Positions 50,650-61,175 of a stretch of 64,000 nucleotides of DNA are shown here, in pieces. The stretch is taken from the NCBI GenBank assembly GCA_965227265.1, contig OZ245738.1, positions 2,170,001-2,234,000 on the forward strand. The letters run 5' to 3'. How positions within the stretch are numbered: the first letter of the stretch is position 1; the number at the start of each line of letters is the position of its first letter. The notes below the pieces were generated by a model. It saw nothing but the letters and a program-made list of their open reading frames with translations. It did no database searches and was not told the DNA's origin. The DNA comes from UBA2336 sp965227265 (GTDB lineage Bacteria > Bacteroidota > Bacteroidia > Cytophagales > Cyclobacteriaceae). A program made the position numbers and the translations under genes.

Positions 50650-53070
50650 ATGCTGAAAAATTATTTCAAAATCGCTTTCCGTTACATGCTGCGGAACAAG
50701 GTTTATTCTACGATTAACATTCTGGGACTTTCTATCGGTGTAGCGTGCTGCTTACTGCTCGCATTATACATACAGGAAGAATATAAGGTGGATAAACATC
50801 ATTCGCGGGTTGAAGATGTATATCGAATCACGACAACATTTCAGAATCTTACCAACATCAGAACCACTGGAGCTTGCTCTCCACCGATTGCCATGGCGAT
50901 GAAAGAAGAAATTCCTGAAGTGGAATTTGCTGCACGCATGCTGAATCCTCCCGGTGCTCCGCAGAACCTGATCAAGTACGAAGAAAACATGTTCTATGAG
51001 TCTGATGGTTTTATAGCAGACTCTACCATCTTTTCCATTCTATCGTATGAATTTATAGAAGGCAATCCGGACAAAGCACTAACGAAGCCGAACTCGGTGG
51101 TGTTAACAGAAGAACTTGCGAAAAAGATTTTTGGAAACGAGTCAGCTATAAACAAAATTATTTCCATTAGTCAGGGCGGGCCTGTAGCCGACTTCAATGT
51201 AACAGCTGTTGTTCGTGAAAAAGGAAAGAGTTATCAAAACCCGCACTTCATCACGTCTATGGTTGGAGGCGGTTGGGCTGACTACATGAAAGAGCCCAAT
51301 CTAAAAGATGAATGGGCCGGGCAAAATTTCGTTCCATCTTATTTGAAGCTTGCAGCTGATCATAATAAAGATGAAGTAATACGTAAAATGAATGAAATCC
51401 TGATCAAGCACGGAGCAGCGGATATGAAAGCATTAGGCATGAGCAAAACACTTTCCCTTGAACCGCTTCAGGATATCTATTTATATTCTGATGTTGGGCA
51501 AAGTCCCCGCATCACGTATACGTATGTAATTGCTGCCATTGCAATCTTTATTTTGCTCATTGCCTGCATCAACTTTATGAATCTATCTACTGCAAAAGCA
51601 GCCAAGCGTGCAGGTGAGATTGGCGTACGCAAAGCTATGGGTGCTTTCAGAAGCTCGTTGATCAGCCAGATTTTAGGTGAAGCAATGATCATCGTTGGAA
51701 TATCCATCATCATCAGTGTTGGCATCATGCAGCTTGCCTTACCCATGTTCAATCAGCTTACAGGTAAAGCCATTTCATTCGGTTCAGAGAATATTCTGTA
51801 TTTCGGAGCTGCATTGGCAGCGATCACTCTTATTACCGGGTTAATCGCGGGAAGTTATCCAGCTTTTTATCTTTCTTCCTTTAAGCCTGCAGAAGTGTTA
51901 AAAGGAAAAGCAAAGGTTGGTAATTCATCCGGCTTTCTCCGTCAGGCATTGGTTGTGTTTCAATTTATCATTGGCATTACGCTTATCTGTGGCATGCTCG
52001 TGATTAACAAGCAGCTAGCCTACATGAACAATAAAAACCTTGGCTTTAATCCGGATGAAAAAATTATTCTACCCTTGCGGACAGGATCAGCGCAGCAAAA
52101 TGCTCCAACATTTCAAAAAGAATTAGCCAAGCTCGCTTCTGTTGAATCTGTCTCAGCATCCGATTACGTTCCGGGTTCGCCTATTTTCAGTGATTTCAGA
52201 ATTTATAAAAAAGGTGAAAATATGGAAGCTGGAAGCCTTCTTCGTATCAACAATGTTGATTATGGCTACCTGGAATTAATGGACATCAAGGTTATCACCG
52301 GACGCTCTTTTGCAATAACGGAAGACACAACGAATAACATGATTGTGAACCGTGCTGCAGTTGAAGAACTTGGATTTTCTCCTGAAGAAGCCGTTGGTGA
52401 AGAGCTTGCGATGGACTGGCAAGGCAAACACATGACATTTGTTATTGTTGGTGTCATGGAAAATTATCATCAAACTTCGTTGAAAGAGAAAATTGTTCCC
52501 ACCGCATTCTTTAAGAAAGGCGATAAGCAAACACTGGAATTTATTGTTGTCAAGCTTGCCACAAAAGATATAACAGGCACACTGGCAACCATCGAAGAGA
52601 AATGGAAGATTATGAATCCTGAAACTCCATTTGAGTTTATGTTTTTGGATGAAAGGCTTCAGAAACAATACGCTGAAGATGAAAAAGTTGCACAAATCAT
52701 AACCGTGTTTACGGTAATCGCAATTGTAATCTCCTGCCTCGGCCTATACGGACTCTCGACCTTTATGGCTGAACAACGCTTCAAGGAGATTGGTGTACGT
52801 AAAGTATTAGGTGCTGATGTAAGCCAGATAGTTGCCTTGATGTCTAAAGAGTTTATCAAGCTGATCATCATTGCCTTTGTGATCTCGGTACCGCTCGGAA
52901 TTTATATTATGGGCACCTGGCTCAAAAGCTTTGAGTACAAAACAACGATTGATGCCTTGATTTTTGTTTACGCAGGTCTTGCTGCGTTGCTTATTGCACT
53001 TATCACAGTCAGCTTTGAATCATTTAAAGCTGCTTCTACGAATCCTGTTAAAGCCCTACGAACTGAATAA
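50650..53070 (+). CDS. FtsX/MacB-type ABC permease (first of pair)
   Basis: An 806-residue permease with MacB_PCD-FtsX-MacB_PCD-FtsX layout, four helices per half bundle. GEIGVRKAMGAFRSSLISQI and EIGVRKVLGADVSQIVALMS are the paired FtsX cytoplasmic motifs. ATG 50650 (MLKNYFKIAFR) preferred over TTG 50620. No ATPase gene is adjacent. Common in Cytophagales with an unknown substrate. Confidence 0.88.
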   Translation: MLKNYFKIAFRYMLRNKVYSTINILGLSIGVACCLLLALYIQEEYKVDKHHSRVEDVYRITTTFQNLTNIRTTGACSPPIAMAMKEEIPEVEFAARMLNPPGAPQNLIKYEENMFYESDGFIADSTIFSILSYEFIEGNPDKALTKPNSVVLTEELAKKIFGNESAINKIISISQGGPVADFNVTAVVREKGKSYQNPHFITSMVGGGWADYMKEPNLKDEWAGQNFVPSYLKLAADHNKDEVIRKMNEILIKHGAADMKALGMSKTLSLEPLQDIYLYSDVGQSPRITYTYVIAAIAIFILLIACINFMNLSTAKAAKRAGEIGVRKAMGAFRSSLISQILGEAMIIVGISIIISVGIMQLALPMFNQLTGKAISFGSENILYFGAALAAITLITGLIAGSYPAFYLSSFKPAEVLKGKAKVGNSSGFLRQALVVFQFIIGITLICGMLVINKQLAYMNNKNLGFNPDEKIILPLRTGSAQQNAPTFQKELAKLASVESVSASDYVPGSPIFSDFRIYKKGENMEAGSLLRINNVDYGYLELMDIKVITGRSFAITEDTTNNMIVNRAAVEELGFSPEEAVGEELAMDWQGKHMTFVIVGVMENYHQTSLKEKIVPTAFFKKGDKQTLEFIVVKLATKDITGTLATIEEKWKIMNPETPFEFMFLDERLQKQYAEDEKVAQIITVFTVIAIVISCLGLYGLSTFMAEQRFKEIGVRKVLGADVSQIVALMSKEFIKLIIIAFVISVPLGIYIMGTWLKSFEYKTTIDALIFVYAGLAALLIALITVSFESFKAASTNPVKALRTE

Positions 53071-53081
53071 ACTAATACCGT

Positions 53082-55511
53082 ATGTTCAAGAATTTTCTAA
53101 CCATTGCCTGGAGAAGCTTACTGCGGAACAAGCTTCATAGCTTTATAAACATTACAGGTCTTGCCATTGGCGTGAGCGCCTGTTTGGTTATTTACCTGAT
53201 TGTAAATTTTGAGCTGAGCTTTAATAAAGAGCACGAAGGTTATGACAGAATCTATCGTGTTCATTCTTCCTTTCAAGGGGTTTTTTCTGGCCTGAATCGA
53301 GGCGCGCCCACGGCAGTTGGACAAACCATTAAAGATGAGTTTAAAGGCATTGAAGGTGTTACCTCATTCCAGGTATTCAACAGTAAAGTTGAAATTCCGA
53401 CAGGTCATGAGAAAACAAGTCTTGATCAGCAAAAAAAGATCATTCTGGCCAGTCCATCTTTCTTTTCAGTGTTTAAATCTTTTGAGTGGGTTTCCGGATC
53501 ACCTGAATCGCTGACAGAACCTTTCAACGTTGTACTTACAGAGAGCCGGGCGAAGACTTATTTTGGAACCGATGATCCGTTAAAAGTAATTGGACGTGAA
53601 ATTATCTATCGCGACTCATTAAGCACTACCGTTGCCGGTATAGTAAAAGATCTTGCGTTTAACACGGACGTAGACATGACCGATTTCATCAGCTACAGCA
53701 CGATTGAAAAAAGCTGGCTCTCGAAAAATATCAGATTGAATGATTGGCAAAGTGTAAACAGCAGCTCACAGGTGTTTGTATTGCTGGATGAAACTTCAAC
53801 AGTAACTCAACTGGTCGCTCAATTCGAAATCCTTAGAAAAAGGTATAAAGAAAAAAGTACCTGGGATGTTGAGAACACCTTTAACGCACAACCGTTTTCT
53901 GATCTTCATTATAATAATGAAACCGGTATTTTTGATTACAGTCGTTCACCTGCTCATTTACCGACACTTTCTATCATGATGGTTGTTGCAGCGTTATTGC
54001 TGATTATTGGCGCTATAAATTTCATCAACCTGGAAACGGCACAGGCTGTACGCAGAGCCAAAGAAGTAGGCATTCGGAAAACACTCGGTAGTTCCCGAAT
54101 AGCGTTGATTGCACAATTCCTCTATCAAAGCTTTATCATTACCCTTATTGCAATCATACTTGCACTGCCGCTTACGGAGCTTGCTCTGAAAGCTTTCGCT
54201 GATTTTGTACCAACAGGTGTAACGCTTTCACTAATGCTCGTTGCACCTTTTCTCATCTGCGTAATTGTAGGCATTGGCTTACTAGCAGGATTATATCCTG
54301 CGTTCATTTTGTCATCATTTCTGCCTGCATTAGCACTAAAAAATCAAGCACATGCTACCTCGGGCACATCACGATCAGCATACCTGCGCAAATCATTAAT
54401 TGTGTTTCAGTTTGCTGTTGCTCAACTTCTGATAATTGGTGCGCTGGCCGTTGGCTGGCAGATCAATTACATGCTGAACAAAGACATAGGATTTACGAAA
54501 GATGCCGTGGTCTATTTTTATACTCCGAGGCAGGAAAAAGTCAGTAAGATTGGTGTGTTGAAAAATGAACTGTCACAAATTTCAGAGATAACTGACTTAA
54601 GCCTGAGTGATGCTCCGCCTTCGGAAAATGGCTGGAGTTCAAGTACGGTTGAGTATAAACGTGAACACGGTGAGGCCGTTACCGTAAATGCATTTCGCAA
54701 GTTTGGCGATCCCCAATACCTGGAGTTTTATAATCTGAAAATTATAGCGGGAAGAAATCTGCGCCCTACCGATTCGCTCCGTGAATTCATTATTAACAAG
54801 ACTTTATTAACACAGTTAGGCTTTGAAAAGCCTGAAGAAGCCATTGGACAAATACTTAAGTACAGTGATCGTGATTATCCAATCGTAGGCGTTGTCGAAG
54901 ATTTTCACATTCAATCATTACACAAAAAAGTAGAGCCGGTAATTATTGCAAACGATGTTGATTTTAATTGCTTCAATATCCACTTATCAACTGCCAACGA
55001 CTCTGAAGATTTTAAAGCCGGCATTGCAAAAATAGAAGCAGCCTGGAAGAAAGTTTATCCTAACGAAAAAATTGAACATAATTTCCTGGATGAAACGTTG
55101 AGAAATTTTTATGAATCAGAGCAGCGCACGGCTAAAATCGTAAAAACTGCCATGTTCATGGCCATCTTTATTTCTTGCCTGGGACTGTTCGGCCTTGCTT
55201 CCTTCACCACAACACAACGGATGAAAGAGATCAGTATCCGCAAAGTGCTTGGTTCGTCTGTAAGTGGTATTGTCATTATCCTTTCCAAAGATTTTATATT
55301 TCTGATTCTGATAGCGTTTATCATTGCCTCTCCCATTGCCTGGTTTGCTGTAAACCGCTGGCTGGAAGGTTTCGCCTATCACATGGATTTAAATGCCTGG
55401 CTTTTTGTGATTACGGTAATAGCCGGTGTCTTCATTGCATTCTTAACGGTGGGCTATCAAACATTCAGAGCTGCCAACAGTAATCCGGTCGATTCATTAC
55501 GCAACGAATAA
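53082..55511 (+). CDS. FtsX/MacB-type ABC permease (second of pair)
   Basis: An 809-residue paralogue of the preceding gene, 11 bp downstream, with the same architecture (KEVGIRKTLGSSRIALIAQF, EISIRKVLGSSVSGIVIILS). Probably co-transcribed. The two could form a hetero-dimer or act with a distant ATPase. Confidence 0.88.
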   Translation: MFKNFLTIAWRSLLRNKLHSFINITGLAIGVSACLVIYLIVNFELSFNKEHEGYDRIYRVHSSFQGVFSGLNRGAPTAVGQTIKDEFKGIEGVTSFQVFNSKVEIPTGHEKTSLDQQKKIILASPSFFSVFKSFEWVSGSPESLTEPFNVVLTESRAKTYFGTDDPLKVIGREIIYRDSLSTTVAGIVKDLAFNTDVDMTDFISYSTIEKSWLSKNIRLNDWQSVNSSSQVFVLLDETSTVTQLVAQFEILRKRYKEKSTWDVENTFNAQPFSDLHYNNETGIFDYSRSPAHLPTLSIMMVVAALLLIIGAINFINLETAQAVRRAKEVGIRKTLGSSRIALIAQFLYQSFIITLIAIILALPLTELALKAFADFVPTGVTLSLMLVAPFLICVIVGIGLLAGLYPAFILSSFLPALALKNQAHATSGTSRSAYLRKSLIVFQFAVAQLLIIGALAVGWQINYMLNKDIGFTKDAVVYFYTPRQEKVSKIGVLKNELSQISEITDLSLSDAPPSENGWSSSTVEYKREHGEAVTVNAFRKFGDPQYLEFYNLKIIAGRNLRPTDSLREFIINKTLLTQLGFEKPEEAIGQILKYSDRDYPIVGVVEDFHIQSLHKKVEPVIIANDVDFNCFNIHLSTANDSEDFKAGIAKIEAAWKKVYPNEKIEHNFLDETLRNFYESEQRTAKIVKTAMFMAIFISCLGLFGLASFTTTQRMKEISIRKVLGSSVSGIVIILSKDFIFLILIAFIIASPIAWFAVNRWLEGFAYHMDLNAWLFVITVIAGVFIAFLTVGYQTFRAANSNPVDSLRNE

Positions 55512-55771
55512 CAACGGAACGAGCTACATGTCGGTTACTATATTCCAATATTGTATTCCCGGTTGCGTGGTTTACCCGCATTCATAATAATTTGCGATAA
55601 TCTTTTCGATAATTTCAGCGCATCTACTATCAAACAGCAAGCGCAATGCCGCAATATCGGTTGCGCAAACGTTGCAGTTAGTAATGTAAGCATCTTTACG
55701 TTTGTCTTCTTGGGTCATGGACGTAAACTAAAAACTACTATCTTCGAACCTGTTTTTATTGCTTACAAATT

Positions 55772-57949
55772 ATGAAACAAGTATTATTCGTTTTATTCCT
55801 TATCAGTTCCGGTGCAACACTTTCAGCGCAGACGTTAAAATCTCCTGACGGAAACCTGAAATTTTCATTTTCGTTAACACAAGCCGGTGAACCTGTTTAC
55901 CAGCTTTCCTATAAAAACAAACCTGTTATCAAGCAGAGTAAACTGGGTGTTGATCTAAAAGATCAAACTCCCCTGGTGAATGGATTTAAAATCAGTAAAG
56001 CGGACAGTATTTCAGTTAATGAAACGTGGGAGCCAGTCTGGGGAGAAGTAAAACAGATTAAAAATAATTATCACGAACTGGCCGTTACTCTCACCCAAGC
56101 ATCAGCCAAAGATCGCACACTTGTTATTCGTTTTCGTTTATTCAACGATGGACTTGGTTTCCGATATGAATTTCCAAAACAACCAAACCTCGAACATTTT
56201 ATTATAAAAGATGAAGTTACACAATTCGTTATGGCGGGAGATCACAAGACCTTCTGGATTCCTGGCGACTTCGACACAAATGAATACACCTACTCTACTA
56301 CACCTCTTACCGGAGTAGGTGCATCTGCACGTAAAAATTCAGCCGATGAGATTGCTACCCGTAATCCTATTACAGGTGCCGTTCAAACACCACTGATGAT
56401 GAAATCAGCAGATGGACTTTACATCAATATACACGAAGCTGCGTTGGTTAATTATCCTGCTATGATCCTTGCGGTTTCAAAGTCAAACCTTACGTTGACT
56501 TCAACACTTGCACCCGATGGTGTTGGCAACAAAGCTTATTTACAAACACCCAGTCACACACCGTGGAGAACGGTACTGGTAAGTGATAAGGCTGCAGACA
56601 TTCTATCCTCAAAAACAATTCTTAACCTGAATGAACCATCCAAAATCGAAAATACCGAATGGATTAAGCCTACCAAATACATTGGCATCTGGTGGGAGAT
56701 GCACGTAGGATTGGGTTCTTGGTTTTATTCCGATGATGTTAATCTGATCCTCGATAGTACCGATTGGAAATCTCTAAAACCAAACGGCAGGCATTCAGCC
56801 AACACAAAAAACACAAAACGCTATATTGATTTTGCTGCGAAGCATGGCTTCGATGGCGTGCTGATCGAAGGTTGGAATGTAGGTTGGGAAGACTGGTTTA
56901 ATAAATGGAAAGAAGAAGTGTTTGACTTCGTAACCCCCTATCCTGACTTTGATGTAAAGGAATTAAAAGAATATGCTGCTTCAAAAAAAGTCAAGCTGAT
57001 CATGCACCATGAAACTTCAGGCTCAGTAAGCAACTATGAACGCAGAATGGAAGATGCTTATCAATTTATGAAAGATAACGGCTATGATGCTGTGAAGACT
57101 GGCTATGTTGGTAAGATCATCCCGCGTGGAGAATGGCATGACGGCCAGTGGATGGTAAACCACTACTACCGTGTTGCTCAAAAAGCTGCTGAATACAAAA
57201 TTATGATTGACGTACACGAACCTGTACGCCCTACCGGCTTACATCGCACCTATCCAAACTGGCTGGCGAGCGAAGCGGCACGGGGTAACGAATTTAATGC
57301 CTGGAGTATCGGAAGCCCTCCGGAACACGAAACGATTCTTCCGTTTACAAGACTCGTGGGCGGACCGATGGATTATACTCCGGGTATCTTCCAGATAAAA
57401 ATGGATTATTATGTAGCGCAACGTCCATTTAATAATCAAGCACCTAACGGATATGCTATCCATACCACATTAGCTAAGCAACTTGCCTTGTATGTTACGA
57501 TGTATAGCCCATTACAAATGGCAGCTGACTTACCAGAAAATTACGAACGCTTTCCGGATGCCTTCCAGTTTATAAAAGACGTTGCAGTTAATTGGGATGA
57601 TACGAAAATCCTGGAAGCTGAGCCGGGCGATTACGTGTCCATAGCGCGTAAGACAAAAAACAAAGAGGAGTGGTTTATCGGATCGATCACCGATGAACAA
57701 AAAAGAAATGCCGTGCTGCCGTTAAACTTCCTTAAAGCCGGTCAAAAGTATGTAGCCACAATTTACAGCGATAAAGCTGATGCAGACTGGGATAAAAACC
57801 CGATGGTTTACCAGATTGAGAATGTTATTGTGGATGCAAAGACAACATTGAAAATTGCAATAGCAAATGGTGGCGGAGCTGCGGTAAGTCTTAAACTGGC
57901 TTCAGCAAGCGACCTAAAAAAATGGAAATCCTATAAGACAAAAAAGTAG
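55772..57949 (+). CDS. Glycoside hydrolase family 97 (alpha-glucosidase-like)
   Basis: A 725-residue secreted enzyme with signal peptide (1-19), N-terminal beta-sandwich (20-270), a (beta/alpha)8 barrel with KYIGIWWEMHVGLGSWFY, DVHEPVRPTGLHRTYPNW and ASEAARGNEFNAW, then a C-terminal sheet domain. The last two motifs carry likely catalytic and calcium-binding Glu residues of GH97, by family knowledge. Similar enzymes hydrolyse alpha-glucosides or alpha-galactosides. Confidence 0.9.
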   Translation: MKQVLFVLFLISSGATLSAQTLKSPDGNLKFSFSLTQAGEPVYQLSYKNKPVIKQSKLGVDLKDQTPLVNGFKISKADSISVNETWEPVWGEVKQIKNNYHELAVTLTQASAKDRTLVIRFRLFNDGLGFRYEFPKQPNLEHFIIKDEVTQFVMAGDHKTFWIPGDFDTNEYTYSTTPLTGVGASARKNSADEIATRNPITGAVQTPLMMKSADGLYINIHEAALVNYPAMILAVSKSNLTLTSTLAPDGVGNKAYLQTPSHTPWRTVLVSDKAADILSSKTILNLNEPSKIENTEWIKPTKYIGIWWEMHVGLGSWFYSDDVNLILDSTDWKSLKPNGRHSANTKNTKRYIDFAAKHGFDGVLIEGWNVGWEDWFNKWKEEVFDFVTPYPDFDVKELKEYAASKKVKLIMHHETSGSVSNYERRMEDAYQFMKDNGYDAVKTGYVGKIIPRGEWHDGQWMVNHYYRVAQKAAEYKIMIDVHEPVRPTGLHRTYPNWLASEAARGNEFNAWSIGSPPEHETILPFTRLVGGPMDYTPGIFQIKMDYYVAQRPFNNQAPNGYAIHTTLAKQLALYVTMYSPLQMAADLPENYERFPDAFQFIKDVAVNWDDTKILEAEPGDYVSIARKTKNKEEWFIGSITDEQKRNAVLPLNFLKAGQKYVATIYSDKADADWDKNPMVYQIENVIVDAKTTLKIAIANGGGAAVSLKLASASDLKKWKSYKTKK

Positions 57950-57993
57950 TCCGTAAAAAAGATTAACTTCGGGGGTCATCAACCCCCACTTGT

Positions 57994-59262
57994 ATGATCC
58001 AGTTTCTTCACCGGAAGGCTATACTTATTGTATTGCTTTGCGTTATTTCAGCTTCGTTATCAGCTCAAGCTGACAACATTCCTAAAATCGATCATGGTGT
58101 ACTTGATCTTAGAAAGTGGAATTTTACTGATCATAAGATTGCGCTCGCAGGCGATTGGAATTTTTATGAAAGTCAGCTTCTCTCAGGTCCATTAAAACCT
58201 TCCGAAACCCCTACGCTATTTCCAGAAGTACTTTCAAAAACCGGCCACGAACGGATTCAGTTTGGTACGTATTCAGTCACGTTAGTATTGCCACCCAATG
58301 CCGGAAAATTAGCTTTTGAGATCCCGCAACTTTATAGCAGCTATTCACTTTTTGTTAATGGTAATCTTATAGCGCAAAATGGTCAGCCAGGAACTTCAAA
58401 AGAAACCACAACTCCGCAATGGAGGACGCAGGTAGCAACGTTCCAACCCACAACAGAAAAAATTGAAGTCATTCTTCAGGTTGCTAATTTCTATCATTAT
58501 CACACAGGTTCAAAGCAACCCATTTATCTGGGCGCTGAACCTTTACTTAGGAAACATCATGACATCGCCATGAACAGCAATCTTATCGAATCACTGTTAT
58601 TGTTTGTGCTTGGGCTAGCTTTTTTTATCATTTACTATGTCCGGCATGAGAAAAAGAAGATCACACTTTATTTTTCACTGCTTTGTATAAGCTGGGCAAT
58701 CCGATCTGTATTTTCGAATAATTATCTTTTTATAGACTACTATCCTCACTTTGATTGGACCTGGACTGTACGCATTGAATATATAACGCTTTATTCTATG
58801 CTGATCTGGACAGTGCTGTTCTTTAGTAGGTTGTTTCCCAAAGAGAGCAGTAAAATCATCAAGTATATTTTTGTGATCATTAACTGCACATTCATTGCAG
58901 AGACACTCATCATGCCACCCGTATTTTTTACCAAATGGATTGCTTTGTACTTAATCATTGCAGCACTTGTCCTTATCCACAGCGGAGTGATAACCATTCG
59001 GGCTTTAATCAACGAACGTGCAGGGGTTTGGTATCTTGTGATCAGTCTTGTGCTTGGGTTATTGCTGTTTGGCTACGACATTTTTGTATTCGAAGGCTAT
59101 TTCCAATATTATGATGGAATCCTTTTCAGTGTGGGATATATTGTCATTTTCATTCTGATGGCGATTGCACTATTCTATCACCTTAGGATATTTAAAGGAG
59201 ATGGCGGATCAGGAACATTAACATTTGATGATCTCTACGGAAGCACGTTACCGGAAAAGTAA
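57994..59262 (+). CDS. 7TM-DISM-like sensor without output domain
   Basis: A 422-residue protein. Signal peptide, a galactose-binding-like extracellular domain (about 27-190; GTYSVTLVLPPNAGKLAFEI, LFVNGNLIAQNGQPG), then seven helices (about 205-400). The usual C-terminal kinase or cyclase domain is absent; only about 25 cytoplasmic residues follow. Could be a partner of another signalling protein or a transporter-like receptor. Confidence 0.75.
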   Translation: MIQFLHRKAILIVLLCVISASLSAQADNIPKIDHGVLDLRKWNFTDHKIALAGDWNFYESQLLSGPLKPSETPTLFPEVLSKTGHERIQFGTYSVTLVLPPNAGKLAFEIPQLYSSYSLFVNGNLIAQNGQPGTSKETTTPQWRTQVATFQPTTEKIEVILQVANFYHYHTGSKQPIYLGAEPLLRKHHDIAMNSNLIESLLLFVLGLAFFIIYYVRHEKKKITLYFSLLCISWAIRSVFSNNYLFIDYYPHFDWTWTVRIEYITLYSMLIWTVLFFSRLFPKESSKIIKYIFVIINCTFIAETLIMPPVFFTKWIALYLIIAALVLIHSGVITIRALINERAGVWYLVISLVLGLLLFGYDIFVFEGYFQYYDGILFSVGYIVIFILMAIALFYHLRIFKGDGGSGTLTFDDLYGSTLPEK

Positions 59263-60237
59263 TTATTCTACTCCCCTGTTCTCAAGCTTGCAAACATTAT
59301 CCATCCCCAGGTGCATAAGCGCATCACCTGCATTCACAACCGGAATGTTATTCAAACCGATAACATAAGCAGTTTCCTTAGCTTTTATTTTCTCTTTAAA
59401 TTCTCCAAAAGGATCCGTTATCGTACCTACATGATCTCCTTTATGTACAAGCGCTCCGCATTGGATAGCCGGTTGGAATAATCCGGCATGCTTAGCGCGA
59501 ATCCACGATGAACTCCAGATAATCCGGTTGGTTTCTTTTGGCTTTGGAGCATCATCGATCATCTTCAGATGTTTCATGAGGCGTAAGGTTCCGGCAATCC
59601 CTTCTTCAATTCCAGCTTGATCGAAACGCAATGACTCACCGGCTTCATATACAATGAAGTTTTTTCCTTTCTTCGAAGCTTCTTTACGTAACGAGTTTGG
59701 TCTGAAAGGTGAATCAATCGTAAACGGGGCGCAAAATGCTTCTGCAAGTTGTTGATTTTTGGCATCGTCCAGTGTAGCGCGAACCTGAGGATAGTTGGTT
59801 CGCATCGCGCCACCGGTATGAAAGTCAATTCCGTAATCAATAAACGGTATGATCTGATGCGTAAGGTTATATGCAACTCTGCTCGCTAATGATCCATTTT
59901 TGCTTCCTGGAAAAGACCGATTTACATCTTTACCATCGGGCACATCGCGTGAGAAGTTAAGAAACCCATATACATTGGTAATGGGCATGCACACTACTGT
60001 TCCACGCTTCACTTTATGCAGACCTTCTTCCAGGATTCTGCGCACGATTTCCATTCCGTTGATCTCATCACCGTGCATTCCTGCTGTCAGGGCTAATATC
60101 GGACCGTCTTGTTCTGATCGCGATACATAAATGGGTGTATCGATTTGCGTGTGCGAAGGAAGTCTCGCAATGTTGATATCAATTTCTTTGAATTCACCCG
60201 GCTTGATTTCTTCACCGGCTATAACAACTTTTTTCAT
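59263..60237 (-). CDS. Succinylglutamate desuccinylase/aspartoacylase-family protein
   Basis: A 324-residue M14-like zinc hydrolase. GMHGDEINGMEIVRRI has the zinc-binding His and Glu, and DFHTGG the second His. ATG 60237 (MKKVVIAGEE) chosen because the frame upstream overlaps rimK and lacks family similarity. Clustered with rimK and the retropepsin-like gene, an association seen widely. Confidence 0.85.
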   Translation of the reverse strand: MKKVVIAGEEIKPGEFKEIDINIARLPSHTQIDTPIYVSRSEQDGPILALTAGMHGDEINGMEIVRRILEEGLHKVKRGTVVCMPITNVYGFLNFSRDVPDGKDVNRSFPGSKNGSLASRVAYNLTHQIIPFIDYGIDFHTGGAMRTNYPQVRATLDDAKNQQLAEAFCAPFTIDSPFRPNSLRKEASKKGKNFIVYEAGESLRFDQAGIEEGIAGTLRLMKHLKMIDDAPKPKETNRIIWSSSWIRAKHAGLFQPAIQCGALVHKGDHVGTITDPFGEFKEKIKAKETAYVIGLNNIPVVNAGDALMHLGMDNVCKLENRGVE

Positions 60238-60256
60238 ACAACGTAAAAGCCGATGG

Positions 60257-61165
60257 TTAGGCGTTGATCTTATCTTTTTGGATCTTCTTCTTGACGGCAT
60301 TCTTTTCAAGATACTGAAAGATCTTCCCGGCAATATCAACTTTGGTTGCGCCTTCAATTCCTTCCAGGCCGGGTGATGAATTTACTTCAAGAATGAGCGG
60401 TCCGCGTTTCGATGGCAACATATCAACACCTGCTACACCCAAGCCCATTTTCTTTGCCGCTGTAATCGCTGCATGCTTTTCTGTTCGATTTAATTTTACA
60501 ACCGTTGCCGTTCCTCCACGATGCAGGTTAGAACGGAATTCGCCTTCTTTCGCTTGCCTGCGCATCGCGCCTACTACTTCTCCATCAACAATGAATACTC
60601 GAATATCTGCGCCCTTCGCTTCTTTGATAAATTCCTGAACAATAATGCGCGTCTTCAACCCGTGAAAGGCTTCAATAACAGATTGAGCTGCTTTTTTATT
60701 TTCTGCCAGTACAACACCAAGGCCTTGTGTTCCTTCCAACAACTTAATCACAACAGGCGCACCGCCCACTGCCTCCACAACACCTTCTGTATCTTTAGAA
60801 TAATCCATGAAGATTGTTTTAGGTAATCCTAAGCCCGCACGGGATAAGATCTGCAAACTTCTAAGCTTATCACGCGAACGGATTAATGCTTGCGATTCAA
60901 CAGCCGTAAACACTTTCATCATTTCAAACTGACGAACAACGGCTGCTCCGTAAAACGTAACGGACGCTCCAATCCTGGGAATAACAGCATCAAAATAATC
61001 CAGCTTTCTGCCTTGGTATAATACAACCGGGTTTTGCTTTTCAATATAAAGCACACACTTCATGTGATTGATAATTTCCACCCGATGCCCGCGCTTTTCA
61101 CCGGCTTCCTTTAATCTTCGGGTAGAATATAGTTTCGGCCCAGTTGATAGAATCGCAATATTCAT
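60257..61165 (-). CDS. rimK: RimK-like ATP-grasp amino-acid ligase
   Basis: A 302-residue ATP-grasp protein with KLLEGTQGLGVVLAEN, IVQEFIKEAKGADIRVFIVD and LEVNSSPGLEGIEG, matching RimK. In E. coli it adds Glu to ribosomal protein S6. It sits between the retropepsin-like gene (10 bp upstream) and the desuccinylase-like gene. Confidence 0.9.
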   Translation of the reverse strand: MNIAILSTGPKLYSTRRLKEAGEKRGHRVEIINHMKCVLYIEKQNPVVLYQGRKLDYFDAVIPRIGASVTFYGAAVVRQFEMMKVFTAVESQALIRSRDKLRSLQILSRAGLGLPKTIFMDYSKDTEGVVEAVGGAPVVIKLLEGTQGLGVVLAENKKAAQSVIEAFHGLKTRIIVQEFIKEAKGADIRVFIVDGEVVGAMRRQAKEGEFRSNLHRGGTATVVKLNRTEKHAAITAAKKMGLGVAGVDMLPSKRGPLILEVNSSPGLEGIEGATKVDIAGKIFQYLEKNAVKKKIQKDKINA

Positions 61166-61175
61166 GAGATCAGCT

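Noticed and set aside
60238..60357. Longer start for the desuccinylase-like gene
   Set aside because: The extra 40 residues overlap the end of rimK in another frame and are low-complexity Arg/Lys/Ser; MKKVVIAGEE is the natural start.
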